Numbered from the stretch's first letter, positions 1 through 16,521 are shown. The stretch is 64,000 nt of DNA from Erodium maritimum (GCA_963921825.1 OY997588.1:126015203-126079202); one strand, 5' to 3'. Notes: generated from the letters alone by a model not told the origin. Program-made: numbers and translations.

Positions 1-191
1 CATCAATGCCTACTGATCTGAGTATTATCATGCCTACTTTTTAAATTAGGTTTATATCTGTAGTGTGGTGGTAATGACTGTCAATTGTGTTGTTGTTTGA
101 TCAGAATTAAGTTGAGTGTGAGATTCACTTCATATGATAATTCCCGGTAAAAAAGTTCATGGCTTTGTATGTGTTTTCTTCATTCTGTCAG

Positions 192-3880
<3,689 letters not shown>

Positions 3881-5820
3881 GGTTATGCTACAAAAACGAA
3901 CAGGTATTAGAAATATTTTAGCAGTCATTTTGATTCACCATAGCATGCGGTTGGACTCAATTATATAGATAGACATGGTATTTATACACTGGCCGAACTT
4001 GTAGCAATTGTACTGTGCACTAGCTCTATTCTCAGGTTGATTAGAAAGTGGATTCTAATTGAAGAGATATAATTGAAGCTTTCTTTCATTCCACTTTAAC
4101 AAAGAGTTGATGGATTGTGGATGGGAACAATTAAGCACATAATCTATTTGATGATCAAGCACGAGACTGTAGGAATGAAAACTATGATGTATATTTGAAT
4201 TGGAACTGTGGCCAACCTAGACTGTTGATTATTCTACTTTATATCAGACTGTTGATCCTGACTTTTGTTTCAGGCATTAATTATATAATTATTACTCTCT
4301 CAAATGGTTGGACATAAACTCTGTTATATGATCCACGAGTTTTGCATCTGGTTCTCGTCTGTTATTTAGACATGTCAGTTGTCAGATCTGGCTTAATAGT
4401 TGGGATTTCTAAATAAAATAAAATTGTAGCAAATTTATAAGAACCCAATTACCGATTATGATTTGGGGGTTCCATTGTCTAAAGACTGAAAATACTACTT
4501 GACCAAGTAGATGCTTGTAAATGATGTTTTATGGGGCCTGCAAAATTTGAGTTTTGAGAATATTTTGAATAACATTGAATTGCAATAATCCTTGTCTAAT
4601 CTATGTGTGGCTCTAGGTGGTGGAGTTATGCAACATTGAAAACACCAGGTGTTTACTGCCCATTGTGGACACAATGTAGTTTTCCGGGTGGAATTGGAAT
4701 CTATCCAGATGTGTTGGATTTAATTCTATGAAATGCATATTCGTGGTTCATCTGACAGACGAGCAGCTGTAATCCTTGATGCTCCTAATGGCCTTTTAAT
4801 CAAAAGGAATTGTTGGCAAGGGATGTTGGGTTTCCATGTATTTGAGTGATTTATCATGTTTGGTGGAACCCGAATTGGCTTCTCAGCAGTCACTAGCTCT
4901 ACATCAACATTCATTTCCAGTTGAAGTTTTAGATTTTTTATTTTATAGTCTGTACACCATAGTTTGTTGTAAGAATACTTCAGTTATGTTTCATTACATA
5001 TGAGACAGCAGTTGCAAGCTGGTGCTACTAATCATGTTCAAGGCCAATTTTGAGTTGATATACCAATTAACTATATTCACATTGAGCCACTGTAGCTCGT
5101 AGTTGTAGCCTTGCAAGAAAGCAATAACTGAGGCTTACCAGATGACATATAAGTCCCTCCGAGTCCATTCTGCCTTAACAGAATATAGATGCAGATACTT
5201 GTATCATGTACACGTATAGTTTCCAATCAATGACATAGGTGTGTATTGATGTCGAGGACTCTGTGGAGCCACAAGTTGTGCAGAGTTGTGGGGTTTGGTT
5301 ATGTTATGATCTGGCTCCTCTCCTCTCGACAGCACAACAATGTAATGTCTATCCTTAAATCTCTCTACCTCTTTGCTCGGCTTCATTGACATGAGCTTTT
5401 ATTGACACACCATTTCCCTGACATGCAGCCTTAAAGATTCCTCCCATGATTTACCACTAATCTTTTCTAGTTGTCCCTTCCTCACACAAATATTCATACT
5501 CACTACTGTTTTCACCATTTCTTTTATACTGAAGAAACATACAAGTAAAGTTGACATGAAGAAATGAATAATGACAGTTGAATTAAGATTTGATTGAGGT
5601 GGTTCTGTTGTGTGTGTCACAAATTAACATTTCAAGGATGTGATTTCAGTGCTCACTAATTATGTATGTGTCTTGAGTTTTTTTTTGCTCATTAGTTTAC
5701 TTTTGAGGCTCTAACTAACTTTAAACATGACAGCAGAACATTAACATGGTTTTTATATTTGTTGTTATGCATCAGTTATGTTGCTTACAAATTGTTAAAA
5801 TCTCATACTAAAAATAATGG
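3881..5820. other. Helicase 3' UTR and intergenic DNA
   Basis: AT-rich, with no coding region, RNA gene or terminal repeats that I can recognise. The first few hundred bases are probably the 3' UTR of the helicase gene. The short ORFs here are not supported by codon structure or homology. Confidence 0.6.
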
Positions 5821-5833
5821 TTTTTGTTGTCAT

Positions 5834-7917
5834 ATTTTTTTTGATCGGCAAAGCAAATTTAGATTAAAATTGTTCTTTGGAAAGAAGAACAAAGTTTGAA
5901 TACAACCAAAGGAGCAATCACAAAGGATCCTCAAACTAACCACAGGAATTACAACCAAGGATTTGCATGTTGAATTGCATAAAGAAAAGGAAATGAACAA
6001 CACTGAAGGATTACCAAAACAAGGTCTAAATCTTGTAAACCAACTGTTGGCCAGCAACCAGAACTCACCCAACTGTACCCAAGAAAAATCTTCCAAACTC
6101 TCAACTCAAGAGTGCTGCAAGAAAGGGAGCCACTAATATGCCGGAGGCCTACACCATACCCGGCAGAGTGAAGTCTGAAAGAAACCCATCCAGCCCACTG
6201 CAAAATCCAGAGGTACCAACCCAAAGCCTTGCAAGAATAGAATCCCTAACCCAGAATGAACTACCAACCTAGTATCTGGCTTCAGAGGCGGGTAAAACGA
6301 CACCCTAAAGAACTCGCCGGCGGCCAACACCTTGAACCGGCGAGCTCGATCCAAACTTGGCCGAGAAGAACAAAACCAGAGTACAAGAAAGATAAGAGCA
6401 AACACGGGAAAGAGTTAAAACTAGCAAGGAGAGGAGAGGTAACGACTCAGGTGAGTGGAAACCTCCTCTTGCTATCCTAATGCACGATCAACATACCCAA
6501 TCCTCCAGGAGCCGTCGGCCTACACCGAGACTTTGAATGAGAACCAGGCATTTCTGCCGAGTCTGAGAAAGACAATGAGAATTGCAAGATTTGGTATCCA
6601 CAAAACCAACCTAGCCAGTACACCCTCAAGCAGAAGAGAAACATCTCTTACCAAACCACTCCGAGTATTCCGGTCTGAGGCCAACACCAACAGCAAGTCC
6701 TTCCTAATCCCCACGATCTCGAACAGAGGCGAGAAGCGCTTCCCACACCAGGAGGAGGAAGGAACCAGATCGAACCGAAGTGGAGAGCACCTGAAGGAGA
6801 GAGACCGGGACTGGACACAATGCCCGGGGGCGCCAATCGAAAGACCTTGTATATCAGTTACAACAGCAGCCCGTACACCGTCACCATAACCCCGGGAACT
6901 TGGTTGCAGGAAGAAGCAATATCGGTCGCTGATAAACTATTTGAATGTACCAAACCAGGATAATTGAAATCTGATCCCTTGTAATGTTAGCTGTTCCAGT
7001 CGGCAAGTGAGGAGTTGAAGAGAGAATGTAAGTGAGTTCACCAATAACCCGGCCCAACAGACCCATTCAGCAGAGCCCAGCGCAGAAACGGCCCAGCCCA
7101 ACAGAGTCGCCCAAAGCCCAACCCGCTGCCAACAAGCCCTACCCGGTACCAGAATCGAAGACACAAACAGTCTACGGTTCCCATCAGCAGCCTCCACTGG
7201 ATCCACGCCTGCGTCGCCGGACGGAGCAGCACCACCCATCCTCAGCACCTTCCCCGACCTCCAGCCACGGGCCCAAGCACCAGAGAAACGTCGCCGGACG
7301 GAGCAGCTTCCCCCAACCTCAGCACCTTCCCCCGACCACCAGCCACGGGCACAAGCACCAGAGCAGAACCATGGAGTAGGCTGCCGGCCAAAAGAAGAAA
7401 ACAAAGCAATCCGTCCATGAAGGCACGACTGCGAGCACAGAGCCATCCATGGAGGCACAGCTGCGCGCAGTCGAATAAAGCTGCCGGCCGAAAGAAAACT
7501 GGATAGGGAGGCACCGCTGTAAGGTCGAAGCCGTCCAAGGAGCACAGCTGAGCGCTCAGGCGAAACCAGATATGAGATTAGAGGCCTCAGAACACACGAC
7601 CTCGTAGCACAGAGCAACGACGGCATGTTGGAGAGGCGGAAGCAGGCCGGAGAAGAGGAAGCAGGCCGGTGACGAAGGAGATCTCTTACTAAACTCGCAG
7701 AGACAAAAGGAAGCAAAAGGGGGTCGGGAACAGAGAGAAAAGAAGAGAGGTAAAGGGAGAGGGGAGGAGGGAGAAGAGCCACCACCGGCGACCGGCTTGG
7801 CCGGAGCAGAAGTCGACGCCGGTTGTGTGGAGAGGGGCGGCGACGACCGTAAACAAGTTAGGTTAGGGTTTTGTTGCTCTTTCAGAGAGAGAGAGAAATC
7901 ACTTTGTTTGCATTGAT
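5834..7917 (-). mobile_element. Non-LTR retroposon 'family Y', copy 1
   Basis: A 2.1 kb insertion bounded by a perfect 13-bp target duplication, TTTTTGTTGTCAT, at 5821-5833 and 7918-7930. On the minus strand it ends in GCTTTGCCGATC plus a run of A, as expected for target-primed reverse transcription. Its 5' end lies in a CT-rich and CCCTAA-bearing stretch near 7850-7910. The body is GC-rich for this window and carries no reverse transcriptase. The longest minus-strand ORF (6937-7785, 282 codons) is low complexity and not convincing. A second, diverged copy lies at 53954-56010 in the same orientation. Non-autonomous LINE-dependent element is the best reading; the helper is unknown. Confidence 0.75.
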
Positions 7918-7930
7918 TTTTTGTTGTCAT

Positions 7931-9870
7931 TGATATACATCATAAAATATTTACCAATAATATATAACTGTAAAAAACATTTTAAAATAATGGATAAAAT
8001 AGATCATTGACAAACAAAATTCTTAAATATTTATAGATTACAACAGTTGTTTGCAAATCATGTCATGGAACTGTTGGGAGAGGATATGTGTGTGTATATA
8101 TTTAGGAGCTCTCAGTTAAAGATAAGTGGACCATGGCATCAACAAACAAGTGGATATTTTCATTGTGACATCATGTGATTTAGACTCACCTTTGATGACC
8201 AATTCCTACCAGAATTCATTGGCCACAACAACACAAATATAGGCAAATAAATGCTGTTTGGTGTCATCAAATTGGGTCCCATTATGCAACTCCATATTTG
8301 TGTACAAATGTCGGTCTACACACAAAACTTGGTTAACTTCTAACTCCAATCTGAACCCAAACAATTTAGACCATACCCTCCCTAAAATTAGGATGGCAAC
8401 AGAGCTAACAAGGGACAAGTTTTGGTTCTTTACCCGACTTGATCTTAGGCATGTTCCTGTCTTGTATTTTTTTTTACTTTATTCATCGATACAAAGATAT
8501 TAAGTCGGTATATTCATGATATTTTATCGTCTTTATTCAAATTAAACAACCCAACATGACTACATACTCTCAATCACTCATCAATTTCAGGCTTTATTTC
8601 TGATGTAAAATGTCCTTACAAACAACAAATACCCCACTGATCACATTAACACTAGTGGGTTGCTACTACAGAACCATTCTTGTAAACTAGGGTTCTTGCA
8701 AGTTTTCATGATAATGAATGGGTCCATTAATAATTGTGTGAAAGGACAAGAGATGGTTATGCTATGGTGGTGTTCATCACTGCTCCTCTATCACTTTCAT
8801 TTCTAATCCTCCAAACGTTTACGTCAAGCTAATAATTTTAGTTTTTTTTGGAACGAATAATTTTAGTTTTTAGATTACTGATAAGTATGACAGCATGAAA
8901 TGACATAGATTCGACAATGATAAAGTTTATTACGGCTACTAAATATAAAGATTTTATCAAATTAACTTTTCTTCTAAGACTTAAGAGACTAAAAAGAAAT
9001 CATATCGCTTCTTTTATTATTGACCATGTATTTTAGAACAACAATCGAGCATTCGAAAATTATGATTAATGTTTGACGTCAAAGTGTTAACAAGCAAATA
9101 ATGTAAGAAATAATGTACTTTCTCATTTATTGTTAAATAAGAAAACACTAGGATTAAGAAATCTAAGTACAATAGGCAATAGAATAATGTAAAGCCCCTT
9201 TAGCCTAAATTTATAGGTAACCAACAAGCGGTTGTTTTTGTTGAACTTTTCTATTTTTCTTAGCTGTTCCCTAAAAGGATCTTCAAGTAATTGTTATATG
9301 AATAACAAAATGCAAATGGGTTGGTTATTTATTTATTACTATTTAGCAAGAAAATCCAAGAAATAAAATAAACACTTGATTAAATGAACTAAAATAAAAT
9401 AATTTTTATCGGCCTAAACTTTATGCTATGAAGAAGCAACGAGACAAATCATGTGCAACTTGGAAAGATCGTTTTGGACTTTTACAAGTTGAAAAGAAAG
9501 AAATTGTTTCCTGCTGAAGTTAGATGCCCAGACGCCATATATCTCTTTCTCTACCGATTATTTTCTTTTCATGTTTTTCCCACGAAACAAACACCCCCTC
9601 AAGTGGTGTGTTACCTCCTTTTCCTACTATAATTTTCGTGTCAATCATTTCACTTAAACTTTTAAAAGTCATTTTAATCTAATGTTGATTACAGCCACAC
9701 TTCACTTACTACTGTTTCGTTGTCTTCTCTCATGTGTGGCAACCACCTTATTCTTGACCTTTTGATGCAAAAATGATTCCTGCAAATTTCTAGCCATAGA
9801 TTTATACACTGCATACAAATATACAATCTTGTTTTTTTTTTTTGTAGTATTGATAAGAGGATTCACATCA
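7931..9870. other. Intergenic AT-rich DNA
   Basis: No gene, RNA gene or bounded repeat recognised. It contains scattered poly-A and poly-T runs and no ORF of interest. Confidence 0.55.
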
Positions 9871-11160
9871 TCGTGATTCAAGGTTTACGTTTGTGAACCG
9901 TAAAACGCGATTTGTAAATCGTCGGCTAGTCCATAAAAGTGTAACACGTGGTACTGACGTGGAAAAATTTGATCATTGGCTCCAACGGTCAGTAATGATA
10001 GTTTTTTTTTATTAAATAAAACTCGAATTTTAACCCCAAAATTTAATTTCTCCCATCTATAAATATCCTTCATCTTTTCATCAACCCACACACATTTTCT
10101 CCTCATTTCTTGACAATCTCTCTCAAATTACACCTCCCCCAAGGTTTGTTTTTCGATCAAGAAAATGTCCGACAACGAGACTCATACGTCGTCTCCATCA
10201 GAGTAGGATCAACAGGAGGACACACTGGAGCAATCCGATTTCAACCTAGATCAGCTCGACAGTTTTCAATGGATGTTGAACATCAACCCGAACAACAACC
10301 CCTTCATGCAGTTAAGCGGATTTTTTTCGAGTTCTTACATGTAACCTGATTTCAACCCCCATTTTTCGTTTCATTTACTAAATTTATTTTATTTCGTTAG
10401 TTGAACTTTTAATTTAGTTTATTAATAATTTTTATTTTATTAATTTTATTTTATTTTTTCAATTAAAATTTCAATTTGCTTTAGTATTAAACTTATTGCA
10501 TTTAATTTCAAACCAGGTTATTTCACCCCCCCCCTTCCAATAAAAAACCTTTCATGATCCCCAACCTCGATCCTAATTATTACGGTTATCCCGATCCCCA
10601 ACATAATGTCGGTCGAAGTAACGACACCCGAATGTCGTCTCAGTCATCATCTGTTGGCCCTTCCCAACAACTCAAAGGGTATAAAAGAAAATGGACTCAT
10701 GAAGCCAACTTACACCTCATCCGTGTTTGGCTACGCACGACGAAAGATGCATCGAAGGGAAACCAGCAAGATGGTTCAACCTTTTGGGGGCCATGAAGCA
10801 ATGACGACCATGGATGAAGCAAAGGTAGAGGCGACATGAGTACAGTCAAAGGTGGACCGCTGACCACAACATGGCACGAACTCTTCAACCAAAATACAAC
10901 AAAATACATCTCCGAGACAATTCAAATCTAAGGGAACCGAAGATGGAACGATACACAATAATGTTGGGTGAGTTATGAGATTCATATGCTGAGGTCAAGG
11001 CGCATATTCAATGCTCAAGGACAACTTATGTATGGTTCAACTTTATTTTTTAGGTTTGTAATATTTCGGGGATGAATAAAAATTCAAGTTTATTTTCATC
11101 TCTTTATTTTATTTTATTATTATTTTATTTTAATATTTTTTAGTATTTACTATTTTAAAT
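9870..11160 (+). mobile_element. PIF/Harbinger derivative with Myb/SANT-like ORF (decayed)
   Basis: The DNA upstream of the coding part has the composition of PIF promoters: an ACACGTGG-type motif near 9945 and ACGGTC followed by a T-rich run near 9985-10010, as upstream of the transposase gene at 24.4 kb. A first exon-like ORF starts at 10165 (MSDNETHTSS), is interrupted by an in-frame TAG after about 13 codons and ends near 10347. A second block (10554-10930) reads KRKWTHEANLHLIRVW, then FWG, the DNA-binding Myb/SANT-like protein that accompanies PIF/Pong transposases, and then decays. No transposase is present, so the copy is non-autonomous. Both ends are approximate; I could not fix terminal repeats. 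Confidence 0.6.
10554..10930 (+). pseudogene. Myb/SANT-like transposon protein fragment
   Basis: The 80-residue ORF carries a Myb/SANT-like start (RKWTHEANLHLIRVWLRTTK) typical of the accessory protein of PIF/Harbinger elements. Homology continues out of frame after FWGP towards DMSTVKG and TTTWHELF, so at least one frameshift is present near 10790. The family binds transposon ends together with the transposase. This copy should be inactive. Confidence 0.6.
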
Positions 11161-11261
11161 CCAAAATTAATTAATTCATCAAAAAATTAATTCAACATCT
11201 AATCCACATCTTGTCAGCATTTACTCATAACCATAGACCCCACATTAAACCTCATCATTAT

Positions 11262-13474
11262 GGAGAGATACTCAATGAACATTTGAGTCTAAGAGACTGT
11301 AGAACTAGGGTTTTCACCCTCTCCATTTCCTTCGCCTCCTTTTCTCATCTTCTTCGTCAAAACCTACCCAAAATCCTCTATTTCCACCATGGTTCATACC
11401 AAATCATCGACATCTGATACAAAAATAGCAAGGTAGACCATCTCCCTCCCTCCCAAAAGGGAATTAGAGCCTTCGGATTGTCCTGCGAACCCTCATACCG
11501 ACATGGAGATCTGTCCGAACAAGATGATCGAGAAGGATGTAAAGGCCGTCCTCCCCAACCCGCCCCTACAACCGCAGTCGGAACCCCTACCGGCTTCGAC
11601 CTTTGAAGTTGCGAACGCAGAGACAAACTCGGATCGATCCCCCGCTCTGCCATCGCGTTCGACCTGGCCGCACCTACAACTACTGTTTGCAACTTCGAGA
11701 GGGGCCGTTGCTACTCCCATGAGGTCGGCTTTCATCACCCAAACTGTCATCGGGGAGCCCTACTCGCCCGTCGTCCCCAATCCACCGAGGGAGATCCACA
11801 TGCCCCGACTATCGTTATTGACCGAGGAAGATCCGGATGATGATGAAGAGATAGTTAATGTCCCAGTGGAAGTTGTTCCGGTAGCCACAAACGATCGATA
11901 TCGCTACTCGCTAGCGGGCCGGATTATGTGTGATGCCAAGTGCAACGTCACCACTCTCTATTTCCCTATGATCAGAAACTGGAAGGTTCAGTGCTTGGCC
12001 GTGGAGTACTTGAACAAACAAGTCGTGGCCTTTCATTTCCCGTCCAGCGTTTCATTGGAAAATATCTGGCATAGAGGACCATGGTCTTTTAGCGGATATC
12101 CGGTGCTACTTGTCCCCCTAATGCCTTGCATGCAGCCGGGCACTATCCCATTTCGGTTCATGGATATAGGGGTTCAGGACTTCAATCTTCCTAGGGACGT
12201 AAGGAACGCTTCAGTTCGGTCGATCCTGGCCAACGTCCTAGGTACTGAGGTAATATCAACTCCTATCCCGACTCCGCGTCGTTTACATGATTTTTTTTGT
12301 GGTTTCAGTTAAGTCTTGATGTGGACATGCTTTTATGTCGTAGGGTCCAACTCTTGTTCCCGGGGCACTTGGATTCCACCACGGTGGATCTACAATATGA
12401 GTGCTTGTCGGGGTTCTGTGCTCGGTGCGGCCGCCTCAATCACCGAATATGGCGTGCCAAGCACGCATCCAAGGAGTTGGCAATGAGGAGGTCCGTTTTC
12501 ATGACTCTCTACGGGTGCGAATGGGTCTCGATGTGGACCGAATGATCCTTACATATTGGGGAGCGCCTAAGGCACCACGAGTGCTTTCGTTGGATGAGCT
12601 CCTTACCTCCCTCACTTTGGATCCGACTCAAAATCCCCGGGTTGGAAATGGACTTCCATTACTCCCACCTCCGAGATTCATCGCACTAGAGGAAGGCAGG
12701 GAGGGAAGTTCAAAGACGTGTGACGTGGCTAAGGAATGTCCCGATAGGATAATCCCAATTACTCAGTAGGCACATCCATGATCGTTAGTTGGGGCCACAA
12801 GGATCACAAAGACCTATGACATGACTAACGTCTCCAAGGATGAGTGCCTTCCATTTTTTGCAGGACCAGTGATAGACATGATGACTGGTATAGGAAAGCT
12901 AAAGGAGCCTCAGGCACATCTGGATGGACCAATGAGAATGAAGGCACTAAAGGCCAAAGGAAAGGGCGAGGTAGGACAATGTTATACCCAAACTACGAAG
13001 CTGAAGGTGACCTTAGATCTTTATGGTATCTCTTCTCGTCAACTGGTGGACGAGGATGATAATGATGATCAACAAGCGAGGGCTCTAAAACAGCCCCGCT
13101 AGGGCCAATGAAGGGACCCCAGGAGGGGGGAAGGGGTAGCAGTGGGCCTATTCCCTTAGGCCCGGGACGAGTTGTGCTTGTTTGTCCTAAGAATAACATG
13201 GAAGCATTGGAGTTTTATTTCACTTTCATTATGTACTATATTCTGTTTAATTTTGATTTTTGGACTTTTCTGATTGTTGGCTTTTCCTTTGTTTTTGGGA
13301 TGGTCGGACGTGGTCTCAATTTCTTTTTATTGTCTGTGATGTCAAAGCAGACTATTTCGGGGTCCACGAGCGGTAGGTACCCTGAGGGGGACTTGGACTA
13401 TATTCTAGAGCCCAAGACCTCAGTCCTCTTGTAACTGTTATACATCTTGACCTCGTTACCATTTTAATAAAAAC
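11262..13474 (+). mobile_element. ORF1-only LINE ('half-L1') E1
   Basis: A 2.2 kb insertion flanked by a 13-bp target duplication with one mismatch: ACCTCATCATTAT at 11249-11261 and ACCTCATTATTAT at 13475-13487. It ends in TTTTAATAAAAAC, a weak A-rich tail. It contains an L1 ORF1-type gene and then a roughly 700-bp non-coding 3' part; there is no endonuclease or reverse transcriptase. The 5' end has a pyrimidine-rich leader (11310-11390). It has landed at or just beyond the 3' end of the PIF derivative. An internally deleted, non-autonomous LINE is the best explanation. Confidence 0.72.
11503..12769 (+). pseudogene. LINE ORF1 protein, DUF4283 plus degenerate CCHC zinc knuckle
   Basis: The first ORF (11503-12312, 269 codons) has a Pro/Ser-rich, acidic N-terminus and then a DUF4283 domain from about residue 125 (SLAGRIMCD, then GPWSFSGYPVLLV). 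The reading frame shifts near 12300. The next block (from about 12310) continues with RRVQLLFPGHLDSTTV and a knuckle, FCARCGRLNH, in which the last cysteine of the CX2CX4HX4C pattern is replaced by Ala. ORF1 proteins of plant L1 elements bind RNA and form the RNP. With a frameshift and a damaged knuckle this copy is probably inactive. Confidence 0.7.
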
Positions 13475-13659
13475 ACCTCATTATTATAGGACACAATTTA
13501 TCTAAAGGGTTCAGACTCATTATTCTATCCAATCAATATTATAAACCTTAATCCTCTCCATCATATATGCTCTGTGAGTATGTTTCAATTTATTTGAATG
13601 GTTAAACTGAGATTTGATTCATTTGATATTATTCTTTTTTGGAGATAATTTGTCTTAAT

Positions 13660-14568
13660 TTTTTTTGAGCGAAACGTACAATTTTCATTAATCAAGATTT
13701 GTAATAACAAGAAAGTGCATCAGAGACTCTCTGACCACAAAGAAAAGACATAGAAAATTTAAGAATGTTCGCTATTCTTTTCACAATAGAATCGTCCTCG
13801 ACGGTATTGAATGGGATGTCATAAATGCGAAATACTAAAACTAGGCAAAGTTGACTACGACTTCTCAAGGTCTTGCCTAAACGCTGCATGCACAGTACAG
13901 TATGACCGAACCTGCTATCATCCACTTCTATGAGAGGCAAAGCTCGTCTCTAGAACCCCTCTCAGGGTCAGTTCCTAGAGCACTGGATTCCTTTCGTCAT
14001 TAACCCTACAAAGACGAAGTTAGAAAAAATAAAAAGACCAACTCAATTAGACAGATCCATAATCGAGAGAGGGGTACGGTGATGGGGGCCAGGGAGGAGA
14101 CGGTTTCAGAGACAACGATGACGCCTTCAGAAGCAGCTGCGGCGGCTTCAGAGGGTGCGGTGGTGGAGGCCAGGGAGAAAGACACGCCGATGGCGGCTTC
14201 AACGACGGCGGGGGTTGATCGGGAGAGATAACCCGATACAGAGAGGTCGCAGGGCTCCGAGGCGGTGATGATAATCGATGTCGAGGTGAGCCAGACGAAA
14301 ACCATGTCGAACAGGATTGGGAGACACGTCGTTGGTAGCGGGAGGGAGCCAACGTCGTAGAGGCGGCTCGTAGGGATCCCTAACAAAAAAAACCCTAGCA
14401 GAACTCCCAAGGAGAGGCGCAGGGGAGTAACTACCGACGTCGAAAACAAACCCACAGAGTGTGAGTAGAAGGAGAGGAGCCATGATAGCAGCCATGGAAA
14501 TAGTCATGGCTGCCATGGAGGGAGGTCGCGACGCTAGATCAAGAGAGAGAGCTCTCTAGGTTTCTATT
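13660..14568 (-). mobile_element. Retroposon 'family X', copy A (near full length)
   Basis: Minus-strand insertion of about 0.9 kb with an 11-bp target duplication: TTTGTCTTAAT at 13649-13659 and TTTGTCTCAAT at 14569-14579 (one mismatch). Read on the minus strand it begins in CT-rich DNA, has a leader with several ATGGC triplets, a Pro/Ser-rich GC-rich middle, a pyrimidine tract ending in a splice-acceptor-like TTTGTAG near 14010, then a small ORF (13692-13940) ending in a GQRVSDALSCY motif, and a 3' end TTTCGCTC plus A8. Copies B, C and D share this layout or part of it. There is no reverse transcriptase, so it must depend on a helper. Confidence 0.7.
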
Positions 14569-14686
14569 TTTGTCTCAATGAATGAACACAGACATGTTAA
14601 ATTTATGATGTATATGTTACATATTGATTTAAAAGATTAATCTAATCATAAATTATATAAAAACCAATATTTGTCAATCTCATGTT

Positions 14687-15064
14687 TTTTTAGCGAAATG
14701 TGTTATTCATTAATTTAAATTCAAATACATCTGAGCTCATCAAGAATAAATCCCTAACCACGAAGAACAAACAAAAGACACAATGCTGTCGCAGTTCTTT
14801 TCATACTATAACCGTCTCTGACAGTATTGGGTAGGCCAGCTAACACTGAGATGGGATGCCGTATGGGCAAGGAAGGAAGACGGGGGTTGAGAAGGTGATA
14901 TTGGAATTCCTGCTTCGAAAGTTGGCCAAGGAACTCAGCAGTAATAGTGTGAGGCAATACATGAATCGGGGTTCCCTCCCTGGAAAAATCCTTAATTCTC
15001 TGTTCATAAGGCATTGAACCTGCAAAGACAAGCTCAAATAAAGTAAATAGGACCTGACCACAAC
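14687..15064 (-). mobile_element. Retroposon 'family X', copy B (5'-truncated)
   Basis: A 378-bp insertion with a perfect 17-bp target duplication, TTTGTCAATCTCATGTT, at 14670-14686 and 15065-15081. It covers only the 3' third of family X: the acceptor-like CTTGTCTTTGCAG, the small ORF (14754-15014 with EFLGQLSKQEFQYHLLN and NTVRDGYSMKRTA) and the 3' end TTTCGCT plus A. It is close to copy C at 52.4-52.8 kb (by eye near 88% identical). The long perfect duplication marks it as one of the younger insertions. 5' truncation is usual for LINE-driven copies. Confidence 0.78.
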
Positions 15065-15081
15065 TTTGTCAATCTCATGTT

Positions 15082-16521
15082 AATCGTACATGGTATCAAA
15101 ACTTTAGGCATTAAAAATAATACCGAGAATTATAAGAAAGGGTGAGCAAAAAAATCCCAAACAACTAAATCCGACCACCATTGGAGAACTCAAAATTGGA
15201 AATTATGGGGACGTAATCAAGAGTGGGAAGATCGAACCGACCATTTAATGGTTGGCTACCGGTTTTTAAAGAGTCGAATTGAGGGGGGGCCGAATGACAC
15301 AACACTATAGCAGATCTCCACATGGAAGTAGTTGAGCCATAGATCCTATGGAGATCAACAGACCAAAGACGAGCCTCTCATGTCACATGGATTGTCAGCT
15401 CAGGACATCTAACAGTTCGTTGGAAGATCAACGACTCACATTGATGTTAGTTCAACTTTCCATCTACGTCATTCCTTTAATTTAATCCAACGACCTTGGT
15501 GATCCCACGTGGTGAAACCGAGACCAATCGTCTCTAATCAATGAAGTCAGAGGAGACTACTTTTTCTCTCTCACTCAGACTACTTGATCCTCTCTCATAC
15601 CCCAGCAAAACCTGAATCGGGATCCTCTTTGTCCCTCTTACCTCTTTTTTCGTCTCTGTTTGTCCCCTTTCAGTGAGTTTTTCTCCGTTTTAGAAGTGTG
15701 CTTTCTCTTCCTCTGTTACACTCGCGCCGGAGGAAATCTCGAAAAGTAAGTAAATAAATTTCCGACATCTTTCAAGCCAAATCTATTTTTATCGTTATTC
15801 TAAAATCGGAGATCAGAATACGAGATGACTATAAAAACGGAAATCCCCAAACCGTATCAGATTAGTTTTTAGAGGGGACAAATTATCGATGAACCATCCC
15901 TAGCCATAAAGAACAATTATAACAAGTGATATGCATTGTGATATACATTGAGCCTCAGTCTCAGCATATGTAAGAGATGTGCCAAATCTTAGGAGTGGAT
16001 CGTGTGGGAGGTCCAGTTCATTGAAGCAAGCATGCAAGATATCTCACAATAAATGTTGGGAAAGGAAGCATATATGTCTACTACAATATGACATTTCATC
16101 AATTAATTTAAGTACAATAATTTAGTGCTCGGAAAGGACTAAACTATAGGACATCAATTTGAATGCTTTGTTGGGGGGTTGGGGAGCACCCTATTTCCAT
16201 TTCATCCAAACTTCAGTGTACTAAGATTGGACCTGCATTCTTGTTTTTATTTTTATTTTGGGTGAAACTAGGCCTGTCTATTAGGGGTGGGGCAACTGCG
16301 ATTCAACTAATATAGTTAAGATCGATCTTATTTTCTTTAAAAAAAAATTAGAGGACAGTTTGGTATTTTTTTATTTATCAGAAGGACAGTTTGGTAATGC
16401 CAATTATCAAAGAAATTGTCCATTAATAATAGAGGAAATGGTATATTTTGAGTTTTTTTTCTTCTTATTTTTATCAAATAGTTTCTAGATGAAAATTTAA
16501 ATCCATAAAAGATCAAGATCT
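15082..16521. other. Intergenic DNA, unassigned
   Basis: No coding region recognised. A pyrimidine-rich stretch near 15550-15720 looks like the leader of a gene or retroposon but leads to no ORF. The rest is AT-rich. Confidence 0.5.

Noticed and set aside
96-150. Possible extra helicase exon before 192
   Set aside because: An AG and a GT flank it, but the helicase family frame expects a different peptide and stops occur in the frames tried.
6937-7785. 282-codon minus-strand ORF in family Y copy 1
   Set aside because: Low-complexity Ser/Leu/Pro/Trp composition, no domain, and not preserved in copy 2. It reflects GC-rich sequence inside a retroposon.
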